Origin: Paulinella micropora | Lineage: Eukaryota; Cercozoa; Imbricatea; Euglyphida | Reading direction: 5' to 3' | DNA length: 40,829 nucleotides | Assembly (NCBI GenBank): GCA_009731375.1 | Contig: BJOX01000001.1 | Coordinates: 2,132,977-2,173,805, forward strand | Translations under genes and position numbers: made by a program | Notes under the pieces: model-generated | Database searches by the model: none | What the model saw: only the letters and a program-made list of their open reading frames with translations | What the model was told of the DNA's origin: nothing | Part shown: positions 27,933 to 37,300 of the stretch, in pieces | Layout of the letters: every line of letters begins with the position of its first letter | Position numbering within the stretch: position 1 is the stretch's first letter

Positions 27933-28574
27933 ATGCCCGACTACAAACAAGGAAAGATTTATTCAATCAGGTCTCACCAGACAGACGAAATTTATATTGG
28001 TTCAACAACTCAAACATTAGCACAGAGAATTGCTAAGCATAGAATAAATTACAAAAGTTGGAAGAATGGAAAGTCAAAATATACATCGTCTTTTGAAATT
28101 ATTAAATATGATGATGCCTACATTGAATTAGTTGAATTATTTCCGTGTGGTAATAAAATGGAATTACTTAAACAAGAAGGTAATCATATTAGAAACCTAG
28201 ATTGTGTGAATAGACATATTGCGGGAAGGGAAAAGGTAGAATACTACCTATTGCGGGAAGGGAAAAGGTAGAATACTACCAAGAAAATAAAACTGAAATA
28301 TTGGGAAAAAATAATTACTATAAAGAACAAAGAAGAACAGAGTTATGTGAAAAACAAAAGAAACTATTATTTAGAACATAAAAAAGAAAAAAGCGAGTAT
28401 GACAAAAAATATAGATGTAAAAATAAAGGTAAAGAAAAAGAGAGACAACAAAGAAAATACATTTGTGAGTGTGGTGTTGAATTGACTATTTGTAAAAGAA
28501 ATAGACATAATAAAACACAAAATCACATAAATAATTTATATAGTTTTGAAGATGTCCAAAAATTATTTGTATAA
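27933..28574 (+). pseudogene. GIY-YIG nuclease 2 with zinc-finger tail, broken twice
   Basis: From the ATG at 27933 the frame has GKIYSIRSH, DEIYIGSTT, an Arg/His helix (AQRIAKHRINY) and EGNHIRN. The frame is closed by a 32-bp tandem duplication (28217-28280). A further indel before 28347 leads into the linker and finger frame, with CECGVELTICKRNRHNKTQNH. Close to copy 1 over the first 30 residues (MPDYKQGKIY), which suggests recent duplication. Homing-type nuclease; as assembled inactive. Confidence 0.75.
28217..28280. repeat. 32-bp tandem duplication in GIY-YIG copy 2
   Basis: 28217-28248 and 28249-28280 are identical. Since 32 is not a multiple of three, it breaks the frame. Confidence 0.9.
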
Positions 28575-28580
28575 TATAAG

Positions 28581-29393
28581 ATGGAATATCGCGGAGACAG
28601 GAGTTCCAACATTTACTATGTCAACAGTAAAAATAGGATAAACGGCACCGACAGTGATTTCACTCACTCCATTGATATGAAATCGCTAGACAACCCGACA
28701 CACTGTAAAATTCTTCATATCTATGTGCCGAAGTCGTATTATTCCGTCGCCAGTCCGTATAATACTTTTACTCTGAGTGAAGATGGCTATGAGGCTCTGA
28801 TTACGATACCCGAGGGCAACTACACGATGAACAACTTAAAAAATAAACTGGCCGAGGTGCTAACCGCAGATAGCCCCAACGACTACACATATACAATAAC
28901 AAGCAACAACACAAACACCGACCCAGAAGACGGCAAGCTATTATTTACAGTAGCGAACAACGGAGGCATACAACCGCGATTTATATTTGACACCGAAACT
29001 CGCATTCACGAAGTAACGGGTTTTGACCGCGACTCAACATATTTCTTTGCTAACAATACCATTAGGTCTCCAAATGTCATAATCTTGACTGGCGAAAAAA
29101 CTTTGTATCTACAAAGCGACCTAGTTGGTGAGGGTGATAATCACGTATTACAGGAAATATACACGGCGAATGAAATCCCGTTCGGCTCTGTTATCTACGA
29201 TGGCTCGGGCAGTGAATACGGCAAACGGTTATCTACTAGTTCAAGCAATGTGTATCGGTTCTATTTAACTGACGAAAACGACCAACCAGTTAATCTCAAC
29301 GGGTTAGGTATTGTAATGACATTGTTGATTTACAGGGAAACGAATTATTTTAATTTATTTACATCATTTTTTAATTTGTTAAAAAGCCGTTAA
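28581..29393 (+). CDS. Minor capsid (penton) protein of element B
   Basis: 270 residues, ATG after TATAATATAAG. N-terminus SSNIYYVNSKNRINGTDSDF, then CKILHIYVPKSYYSV, FTLSEDG, and EGNYTMNNLKNKLAEVL, a pattern I know from Polinton/adintovirus penton proteins. It lies directly upstream of the major capsid gene, as in many Polintons. No lesion. Forms the pentameric vertex capsomers by family. Confidence 0.8.
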   Translation: MEYRGDRSSNIYYVNSKNRINGTDSDFTHSIDMKSLDNPTHCKILHIYVPKSYYSVASPYNTFTLSEDGYEALITIPEGNYTMNNLKNKLAEVLTADSPNDYTYTITSNNTNTDPEDGKLLFTVANNGGIQPRFIFDTETRIHEVTGFDRDSTYFFANNTIRSPNVIILTGEKTLYLQSDLVGEGDNHVLQEIYTANEIPFGSVIYDGSGSEYGKRLSTSSSNVYRFYLTDENDQPVNLNGLGIVMTLLIYRETNYFNLFTSFFNLLKSR

Positions 29394-29424
29394 TTAATTA
29401 TTTTATTTTTTTTCTCATATTAAA

Positions 29425-29480
29425 ATATAGGAACCTTTTTTAAAAAAAGCTTCACCAAAAACTTCGGGCACTTACACAAA
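29425..29480 (+). promoter_or_regulatory. Conserved leader/promoter motif, copy 4 (capsid gene)
   Basis: AATATAGGAACCTTTTTT, AAAAAAAGCTTCACC, then CTTACACAAAATG with the capsid ATG. Its presence in front of the most abundant virion protein suggests a strong late promoter. Confidence 0.65.
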
Positions 29481-31007
29481 ATGCCTACACAACACGGAGG
29501 CGAACTAGATTTCAGCAGGACTGATTACATCAGTGCTTCTTATCGCTTGAATAAGCTTACCCCTCGTGAGGGTTCTATTACTGTCACTGTTTCTACCGCA
29601 GGAGGACAGGAAAGCAACTTTGACCTTATCAGCCGTCCGTTTAACTTGGCTCGCTCTGTTTTGAGTTTTAATTATGCTCCTGATGCGAAGGCGGCGAACT
29701 ACAATAAATGCTTTATGGATTGCTTGGCCCCAATTAGGCAGATTCAATTGATTACCAGAGGTGGTGTTTATCTGTGCGACATCAATGAAGTCGGAAATGT
29801 CACTAAGATGATTTGGAAACCAGAAACCTCAATTGATGATTTACTAGCTTTGGAAAACCACGACAACAAATCTGGTGCTGGTTGTATGCTTCAAAAGTGT
29901 AATGCTGCAACTACATTTCAACCCGCTAGCGATGCTACAAGGTTGGCCGCATTACAAACAGCATTGGCCGCTTCGGCGGCTGGCGGAAATTCACAAGCAC
30001 AAGTTGATACGGCTATTGATGTTGCGAAGGCTCAGGTTCAGGCCGCATTAAAGGCTTGGATGGCACAACCCTCCACAAATGCCCGCCGACACGATGATAC
30101 CCTTATTGCGAATGAGACTGGCACGAGTAAGTTCGTTAATGTTGCTTTTAATGAGGCTAAGTATTTTTCAGCTGGTGCTGTTGGACAACCCGAACCGAGT
30201 GTTAATGTTAAGATTAATCTTGGAATGCTTTACAATACTATTTTCGCTCTGGATAAAATTATTATGTTTCCAGAAATTTTGACTTTGCGGATTGTTTGGC
30301 AACAGACACCCAAAATCTTTTATTATAACAATGATGCCCTTTCTACTGGGGGTGGAACTGTTGCGGTAGCTGATTCAAATGTTACTATTACTAATCTCAG
30401 CCTTTTCTTAGCTGTTGAAACTAACCCCGATGTCGTTCAATCAATTCAACAGAAGATAATGAGTCCCGAAGGTATGAGCTTCAACATTGATTATTCTTAT
30501 TTGTATAAAAATACCGTTGGTACGCCTTCACAGTCTCAACATGTTATCCTTAGATTTGATAGAGGCCACGGACGGCGAATTAAGAAAATTTATCACTCTG
30601 TTTTCAACACAACCGAAAATAAGAACACCGCTTATGACAATAGCAACCTGCTCGGTTCTAAAGTCCAAACTTTTTATACCACACTAGACGGAGCACGACT
30701 TCAAGAATTCAATGTTGATTGTCAAACTGGAAAACTAGAAGACTATATGTATATTAAACCGAAGTTGGAAGGCTCTTCTTTGATGAATAGCAATGTTTAT
30801 CAATACAACTGGGTTTGGTGCGATAGCTTTGACAATACCCGACCGCTGTGGAGCAAGGACCAAAATGAAATCAGCGGATTAAGTCTAGACACTGAGCGAC
30901 GATGGGAGTTTATTGCTACCACTGCTAATACTGCGGCCAACCATTACACATTTGTCGTAACTCAGCAAGAAGTAAATGTTAAGAATGGAACCATTACCAG
31001 AAACTGA
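29481..31007 (+). CDS. Major capsid protein of element B
   Basis: 508 intact residues, within the normal size for a Polinton double-jelly-roll capsid protein. Beta-rich; features include SNFDLISRPFNLARSVLSF near the N-terminus, FALDKIIMFPEILTLRIVW in the middle and YNWVWCDSFDNTRPLW near the C-terminus. An Ala-rich segment (LAALQTALAASAAGG) is probably a surface loop insert. The gene follows the penton gene and leader copy 4, and a triple-hairpin element starts at its stop codon. Capsid identity comes from size, position and fold-like pattern. Confidence 0.85.
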   Translation: MPTQHGGELDFSRTDYISASYRLNKLTPREGSITVTVSTAGGQESNFDLISRPFNLARSVLSFNYAPDAKAANYNKCFMDCLAPIRQIQLITRGGVYLCDINEVGNVTKMIWKPETSIDDLLALENHDNKSGAGCMLQKCNAATTFQPASDATRLAALQTALAASAAGGNSQAQVDTAIDVAKAQVQAALKAWMAQPSTNARRHDDTLIANETGTSKFVNVAFNEAKYFSAGAVGQPEPSVNVKINLGMLYNTIFALDKIIMFPEILTLRIVWQQTPKIFYYNNDALSTGGGTVAVADSNVTITNLSLFLAVETNPDVVQSIQQKIMSPEGMSFNIDYSYLYKNTVGTPSQSQHVILRFDRGHGRRIKKIYHSVFNTTENKNTAYDNSNLLGSKVQTFYTTLDGARLQEFNVDCQTGKLEDYMYIKPKLEGSSLMNSNVYQYNWVWCDSFDNTRPLWSKDQNEISGLSLDTERRWEFIATTANTAANHYTFVVTQQEVNVKNGTITRN

Positions 31008-31058
31008 AAGGGGAAACCCCTTTCAAACCCCCGAGGGGTTGTAGGGGCTTGCCCCTAC
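31007..31058. repeat. Triple-hairpin palindromic element after the capsid gene
   Basis: AAAGGGG-AAA-CCCCTTT, AACCCC-GGGGTT and a perfect GTAGGGGC-TT-GCCCCTAC. The first base is the last base of the TGA stop. Likely a terminator or 3' RNA structure, in addition to being a repeat. Confidence 0.75.
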
Positions 31059-31090
31059 TGAGGTAGTAATTAATTTTGATTAATTTTTTT

Positions 31091-31150
31091 CATATAATAT
31101 ACAACCTACGAAGCTTACACAAAACATTTTTTGAGGTCGTAGCACCTACA
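31091..31150 (+). promoter_or_regulatory. Conserved leader/promoter motif, copy 5
   Basis: ATATAATATAC, ACAACCTACGAAGCTTACAC, then TTTTTTGAGGTCGTAG and CCTACAATG. It combines parts of both motif variants and ends at the ATG at 31151. Confidence 0.55.
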
Positions 31151-32406
31151 ATGTCTCATCAGCGAAATTTGATAGCACAAGATGATGTAGGGAATTTTGT
31201 TAATTTGAAATGTGGAACTTATGGAGAACTAAAAACAAAATTAACAGATGACAACTTGACAGCATTCGGTGAAATATCCACAGCACAATACACACCGATT
31301 ATTCAAGAGACATTTATGTATAATGTAAATTCTGCTAAATGGGATAGTGCTGTTGTTAATTCTACTGTTGAAATGAAGAATTCAATGGCTAGCATATCAA
31401 CAACTGCCGTGGCAGGGGCTAGCGGATACATTCAATCAAAAAAAGAATTAAATATCGTGCTGGTATGGGAGTGTGTGTAAGATTTACTGCCTTATGGACT
31501 ACAACGGAGGCTAATGGTGCTCAATATCTTGCTACGGTTGGATTAGGTGATAATGCTTTTACAGATGGATTTTTCTTTGGTAGAGAAACTGGAGTAATGA
31601 AAATATATCATTGTAGAGGAGGGGCGCTGGTTAATTCTTATGCTCAATCAACTTGGAATATTGATAAGGCTGATGGTAAAACATATCTACCCGCAATTGA
31701 TTTTACGAAGGGTAATGTTTTTCAAATTAAGTTTCAATACTTAGGGTTTGGACAAGTGTCTTTCTATATTGAAAATACAAATACGGGAGATTTTCAAATG
31801 GTTCACGCCATTCGTTATGCTAACACACAAACTTTAACTACACTGAATAATACTACTCTACCTTTTTCAACCTATATAATGAATGTTGGTGGAGTTGTAG
31901 CAGTCCAAAATATTAAAGTCGCTAGTGTTGGATGCTTCATTGAAGGAACAGAAATTATAAGAGGTATTCCGTTTATTTATGAAAGAACCGCCAATGCGAC
32001 CAATGCTGTTGCTCATGTTTTTACAATGAGAAATAATGCGACTGCCGCAGGTGGTGCTCTTACCAATTATAGTATAGTTTATCCGCGACGACTAACTATC
32101 TTAAATACGGACTCTAAGACTAGTTGTATTATTAAAGTAATAAAAAATGCTACTCTGACAAATGCTGTCTATGTTGAAAATAATGCTAATACAAATCTGG
32201 TTTCATTTGATACTTCTGCGACTGTGGCTAATGGGAATACCATTGCGGTTATCTTTGTAAATTTGAGTAGTGCTGAGACTGTTAATCTAAATGATTATGA
32301 TTTGGACGATATGCTACCAGGTGATAGATTAACCATAACATCACAAGCAACATCTGCTCAAACGATAAGTATTCAGTATGCTCTTACTTGGTTAGAAGAC
32401 CCATGA
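31151..32406 (+). pseudogene. Fibre/lectin-like protein of element B, one frameshift
   Basis: Start at ATG 31151 (MSHQRNL) after leader copy 5. The frame shifts in an A7 run (about 31438-31444) and then continues open from 31465 to 32406, together about 415 codons. Core segments GMGVCVRFTALW, FQIKFQYLGFGQVSFYIEN, VHAIRYA and the C-terminal ALTWLEDP correspond to GMGLVARFSALF, FEIVVQYLGSGQITFKIEN, IHAIQYA and SLNWVEDQI in the element A protein at 6640. Likely a surface or fibre protein. A single indel in a homopolymer may be a sequencing error. Confidence 0.7.
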
Positions 32407-32465
32407 AGCGGATGTGGATGGAGTTAATTTTGTATTAAATAAAAACTCTATCCTATTAATATATA

Positions 32466-32977
32466 ATGAACTACAACAAATACCAACACGGAAAAATCTA
32501 TAAACTTATATGCAACAAAACAGGCGATGTATATGTTGGAAGCACAATCAAACCTCTTGAAACGAGAATAAAAACACATAAACATTGTTATGATCAATAC
32601 AGAATGGGTAAGAGGAATGATCATACTACATCGTTTTCGATAATAGAAAGAAATGATTACAGAATAGGACTGGTTGAAGCTTTCCCTTGTGATAGTCGTT
32701 TAGAGTTAGAACAGAGAGAGGGATACAGGATAAGACATACGAAATGTGTCAATACTTGCTTCAAAAGTGGTATTACTGTTCCTTCTAATTATAACAAAAA
32801 GGAATACAACAGACAATATAAAGAAATACATAAAGAACGAATAAAAATACATGCTGGAAAAAAATTATGTGTTAATGTGGTATACATTATACACACCAAC
32901 ACAAAAAAAGACATATGAAAACTAAATTTCATTTAATGTGGGTTATTAAACAACATAAAGAACTGAACCATTTTTAG
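32466..32977 (+). pseudogene. GIY-YIG nuclease 3 with zinc-finger tail, frameshifted
   Basis: ATG at 32466. GKIYKLICN, GDVYVGSTI, an Arg/His helix (ETRIKTHKH) and ELEQREGYRIR give the GIY-YIG core. The first frame ends at 32918, inside the predicted finger. The rest of the finger, with a Cys/Gly and two His, reads in another frame until 32977. The break lies near 32870-32880. Less similar to copies 1 and 2 than these are to each other. Confidence 0.7.
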
Positions 32978-33005
32978 AAATTAGAAATATTTTATTTTTC
33001 CAATA

Positions 33006-33096
33006 ATATAGAACCTTTTTTACAACCTACGGTCGTAGACAGTAAAAAAAAGCTTCACCAAAAACGGAGGTGCGGAGGCGAAGTCTCTGCTATACA
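33006..33096 (+). promoter_or_regulatory. Conserved leader/promoter motif, copy 6
   Basis: ATATAGAACCTTTTTT, ACAACCTACGGTCGTAG, AAAAAAAAGCTTCACC, then a 25-base sequence identical to 25813-25837 and TACAATG. Includes both variants of the motif in one leader. Confidence 0.6.
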
Positions 33097-33294
33097 ATGT
33101 CGTGTAAAGAGTGCGAAAAAAAAGATACACTTACTGCTACGGTTGATAACTACCAATTCTGCGATGAAACTTGTGCTATCGCATACTTTACAAAAAATGA
33201 AGGAGGTATGAATGATGTTAGACGGGAAAACTTAATTAAGTTCTTTACAAAGGCTAAGAAAGCCCGCGAGGAAAGCGAAAAAAAAGAAACGTAA
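33097..33294 (+). CDS. Small zinc-finger-like protein
   Basis: 65 residues from the ATG at 33097: CKECEKK, then FCDETCAIAYF, a four-cysteine treble-clef pattern similar to MYM/TRASH-type fingers, followed by a charged helix. The start follows leader copy 6. The 3' part overlaps the convergent gene below. Function unknown; nucleic-acid or protein binding is possible. Confidence 0.55.
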   Translation: MSCKECEKKDTLTATVDNYQFCDETCAIAYFTKNEGGMNDVRRENLIKFFTKAKKAREESEKKET

Positions 33295-33578
33295 AAGCAT
33301 AAATTCAAATACTTCTTCAATTCAGCCGTATTTCGGCACCACGGCTGACGAACTAACCATTCAATATACGGCTTGTCAATCTTTGCGATATCATCAAACT
33401 TCTTTCCGCGGTATTTGCCAAATTGAAAAGTGTCTTTGGGTTGAGTATTTCTCTTTTCTTCAATCGCTTTTATTTCGTCGTGGATTACCTTTTGAACATC
33501 TTCCAACGAGAAGGATTCTTTTTCGCCTTCAATAGAAAGTTTTTGGAACTTCTCACACAGTCTTGTTAGGGTGGTCAT
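33150..33578 (-). CDS. Protein with exonuclease-X-C-terminal/DUF3820-like domain
   Basis: Start chosen at the ATG at 33576-33578 (MTTLTRLCEKF). The conserved part is FGKYRGKKFDDIAKIDKPYIEWLVRQPW, the FGKxKG...YxxWL pattern of the small domain found at the C-terminus of exodeoxyribonuclease X and alone in many phage proteins. After ELKKYL the frame continues to 33150, overlapping the convergent zinc-finger gene by 145 bases. The tail beyond about 33290 is Phe/Ser-rich and unlikely to be native, so a stop may have been lost or shifted. Confidence 0.5.
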   Translation of the reverse strand: MTTLTRLCEKFQKLSIEGEKESFSLEDVQKVIHDEIKAIEEKRNTQPKDTFQFGKYRGKKFDDIAKIDKPYIEWLVRQPWCRNTAELKKYLNLCFYVSFFSLSSRAFLAFVKNLIKFSRLTSFIPPSFFVKYAIAQVSSQNW

Positions 33579-33636
33579 AGTAGGGTGGTATATATAGGGT
33601 AATATAAAAAATAAAAAATAATTAATTATATAGAAT

Positions 33637-33669
33637 GCCCAACGAGTTGGGCTGTCGCACACGTGCGAC
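33637..33669. repeat. Two perfect tandem hairpins before the lipase start
   Basis: GCCCAAC-GA-GTTGGGC (33637-33652) and GTCGCAC-AC-GTGCGAC (33654-33669). They lie within the possible N-terminal extension of the lipase gene, one base before its ATG at 33671. Confidence 0.75.
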
Positions 33670-33670
33670 G

Positions 33671-34357
33671 ATGAGTGAGTGGATTATGTTCGTTAAGGCT
33701 TACTCTGCTAAGCATAACATAAGCTATGGTGAAGCATTGAAAAAGGCAGGTAAGGCATACAGAAGGCAGAAGGGAGGCAGTGCGGAGTTGTCGGAGGATG
33801 TCTATTTGTCTTCGTCAGATAGAAAGGGCGCTGACGGATGGAAGCCAGTCGCCAGCAAAGAAAAATCAACAGTGTATGAAAAAGATGGTAAAGCGATTGT
33901 AGCATTTAGAGGTTCAGCAGATAAGAGGGACCTGCTAACCGATGTCGCATTAGTAAAGGGAGTATTAAAAAGAACACCGAGATACAAAGAAGAACAAAAG
34001 CTGGTTAATGAAGTTATAAAAAAATATCGTAAGGATAATGTAGAGCTGACTGGTCATAGTCTTGGAGGAACGATAGCAAAAGATTTAAGCAGACAAACTG
34101 GTGTAAAGGCGACAACATACAACAAAGGCAGTAGCACAAGAGACCTCATTGAAGGAGTGATTGACAGAGTAGCTACAAGAGTAAATCCAAAAGGTAAAAG
34201 GGCAAAGACTGCGAAGCTAACGACAAACTACCGAACAGCATTTGACCCCCTTTCATTGTTAGGGGCAACGGCAGTAAATACTAAGTTAGTCAAACCAAAG
34301 AAAGGAATTCATACGGTTAGGAGCTTCAAGGGTAGGGGCAAAAAATTATATCTATAA
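33671..34357 (+). CDS. Class 3-type lipase domain protein
   Basis: 228 residues from ATG 33671 (240 if from 33635, the extra part being encoded by two hairpins). The N-terminus MSEWIMFVKAYSAKHNISYGEALKKA is a helical motif frequent in virion proteins of Polintons and large DNA viruses. The body has IVAFRGS and ELTGHSLGGTIAKDLS, the nucleophilic elbow GHSLG with the active Ser, then a possible Asp and His further on (FDPLSL, GIHTV). Class 3 lipases cleave acylglycerols or phospholipids; in a virion this could help membrane passage, comparable to the PLA2 domain of element A. The basic C-terminus ends 1 base from the polymerase gene, convergent. Confidence 0.75.
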   Translation: MSEWIMFVKAYSAKHNISYGEALKKAGKAYRRQKGGSAELSEDVYLSSSDRKGADGWKPVASKEKSTVYEKDGKAIVAFRGSADKRDLLTDVALVKGVLKRTPRYKEEQKLVNEVIKKYRKDNVELTGHSLGGTIAKDLSRQTGVKATTYNKGSSTRDLIEGVIDRVATRVNPKGKRAKTAKLTTNYRTAFDPLSLLGATAVNTKLVKPKKGIHTVRSFKGRGKKLYL

Positions 34358-34358
34358 G

Positions 34359-37300
34359 TTAAGTTTTGATTTGAAACCCGAGCGGTATGCTGTCGTTATC
34401 ATTAATAAATTTACGACCCGCCCACTTGTTCTCATTAACTTGCTTTTTAACATTCGTCATATGTAAAATGCTAAAATGTGGGACTTGTTGTTGTTTGCTG
34501 TTTCTATCAATGTGTATTTTTTTCATTTGAAAGCTCTTTACATTTTCAATGCTGCCGCCTTTATCCATCTTATCATATATATCATAGTTTAGCTGATGAG
34601 CATCTAAGCCTTTACCCCTAAAATGGAAGTATCTTTTAACACCGTTTTCAGCAGTTTCTATATGAACACCCTTTGATATGTGTTTGAGGTCGTCTTTCGT
34701 CATACCAGCTGTGAAAGCATCTTTCGTCGTAAATTCTAACATATACAATTTTGGTGCTATCCACACACCTTTTATTATCTTACAACCATCGCCTAAGTCA
34801 TCGCTTATACCGCCAAGTTTCTTATTACCCATATTCTTGATATATCTCGCACATCTCGTGTGGATTTGTAAGCTATCTGTGTCGGTGTAGTAAAAATCAT
34901 CTTCAATGGTTCCGTTCGGGTTGGCTTCCTTAATATACTTAAACATAATACGACGGCTGTATGATAGTATGAATGCTCCATAGTGTGAAGGTTTGGTTAT
35001 GCTACTTTCTAATAAGATTGGATTGCGAGGTAAGCCTGATATGTGCCATAAATCTTTTCCTTGTTGGTCCGTAAATTTAACAATGTCAGTTATTTGATTA
35101 CTATTCCAGAATTTCCAGTAATCTTCGTTAGTTTGTATATATGTTGTAATAGAAGGTATCGGTCGTTGTATCATCTTACCGTATAGACTATTCATAAATA
35201 ATTTGGCGAGCAAATATTGCGGGCTACCTTTCTCCGCATTTTCCTTCGCTTTGAACATATCGTCTATGTATTGTTTGAAAACACATTCAGATTTTACAGT
35301 GTAGAATCCTTTATGAATGCGGACTTCATAACCTTCGGCTACCATATCCTCAATATCTACACTCGTCAGCCATTGGTCCTTCATATCCGCCAGTCTCAAT
35401 TTAAGAGAGCCCATATGGTCCCGTTGTCCGATTCTGGAATGTAATATATTATTTGGAGAAATGTAGTCAAGGTTGTAAATACAGATTTGAAGGTTTCGCG
35501 GGTCAAATGGTCCGATTGTTTCCAGTATATCGCCCACCATAAAAGCTAATAACATCGCGGTTGGATACAAAGATACGACATCCGCATCTACGAGGTAGTC
35601 AATTATTTCGTCGAAGGTTATCTGTTTTTTTAGGTATCTTTCATACTGCTTAGAAATGAACCGCCTCTTAGATGGGTAAGTCCTTCCTCCGATAATGGCT
35701 TTTCTAAATGCTCTTTCCTGCTCCACCGTTGGAAGTCTCACCTCATATTTACCATCCACATATTTCTTCCATATGTTAAAAGCGAGACTTGAAGTTGAGA
35801 TGTATGAAGTTAGATTGACCTTATGAGCTGTAAATATCGTCGTGTTTAATTTATCGTATAATTCCTTCAAACCCATAACATCATTCCTTAGATAAGCCAA
35901 ACAGTCTTGCTTCATCTTTTCTTCCATATCTTCCCATCTGCGGGCTTGCTCGTGGTCAAAGTCTCCTTTTAGGATTTCGCACCCCATACTTTCAAGATTT
36001 GCTTTAAGACTTCCTTGTGTATGCTTACACATATCCCACATCTTAACATTTTCAAACTCTAAGCAGATAATAGAGCCGTTATTGATTTTTGACGACTTAA
36101 TCTTAATACCCCTTTTAATTAATTCTTGGTGTATGAAGTAGTGGTCAAAGTTCGCCCCGTTAAAACCATTAACATATAGAACGGGCGGTTTGTCTTTTTT
36201 ATCTTTCGGCACCCATCCTGCTTTTGCTTTCTCGCCTCGTTTAATTAATTCATCCACGAATTGACTGATACAATCTTTACCAGATATGTATTTGAAACAC
36301 TCAGACCCCTGAGTATAACCGACTATGTAGCAGTCGTGGATATCGTAGCCGACCGCGATGGTTGTATTTCTAAATGTTTCCAAATCGTAATGGAGAACTT
36401 GGTCGTTATTTATTTTTTCTTCTGTGTGTAGTTTAGTTATTAAGTGTCTTTTACCATTCTTCTTCAATCTAATATCAGCAAATTTTTTCCTGTTGAGATT
36501 ACATTTATGTTTGTTCAAATATAACTTTAAGCAGTCTTCGCACCGCTTCTTGAATTGCTTAACCAATCTGTAATAATTGTTATTATCCAAAAAGATTAGT
36601 TTGTCGGGTTCCTGCCCTTCTTCATTTGTGCTGACTGTTTCCTTCATAATGTGGTCCGTTATTTCGTATGTTTTCCCTTCCTTCGCATATTTTTTCAATA
36701 TTTGGACTGCTATTGAAAATGGTATAGGGGAGTTTGGCGGAAGGTTGAATTCGGCTCTGACAATATTACAGCGGTTCTTGTTCATCGGTTGAATATTTAG
36801 AATATCCTTACATAAGAAGAATAAGCAGTTGTTATTTTTGCTTGGCGGAGATATCTTTCTACCTTCTTCAACCTTCTCCCTCTTTTCGGTTTTTCCTTCA
36901 TAGCATCCTCCACCGTTTTCTTGAACTATGGTTATTTCCACATATCTTATGTTTCTTTCATATCTTCTATCGCTGGCTTCAATATTGTTTATGTTGAACT
37001 CGTTCAGAGCATCCATAAACATAGTATCGTATTGGCGAAGTTGAAATGAATTAAAAGTTTTCTTTTTTAGATAGTGGTCGTATCGCTCATTAGCAGGAGC
37101 GGTGGAGTATGTTATAGATATATTGACATCCGCATTACTCGTCATCCCTTCCCTTCTGGCATATCTTATAGCGGGTATCAATACCTTCTCTTCCAAGGTG
37201 TCTGTATCGTAGAAGCTTATATCTAAGTCCCTAAATTTGAATGTGAGAGAGTTCAGCTGGTTATCCTTTCTAACTTCGTAATCGTTTGCTCTAAACTCTC

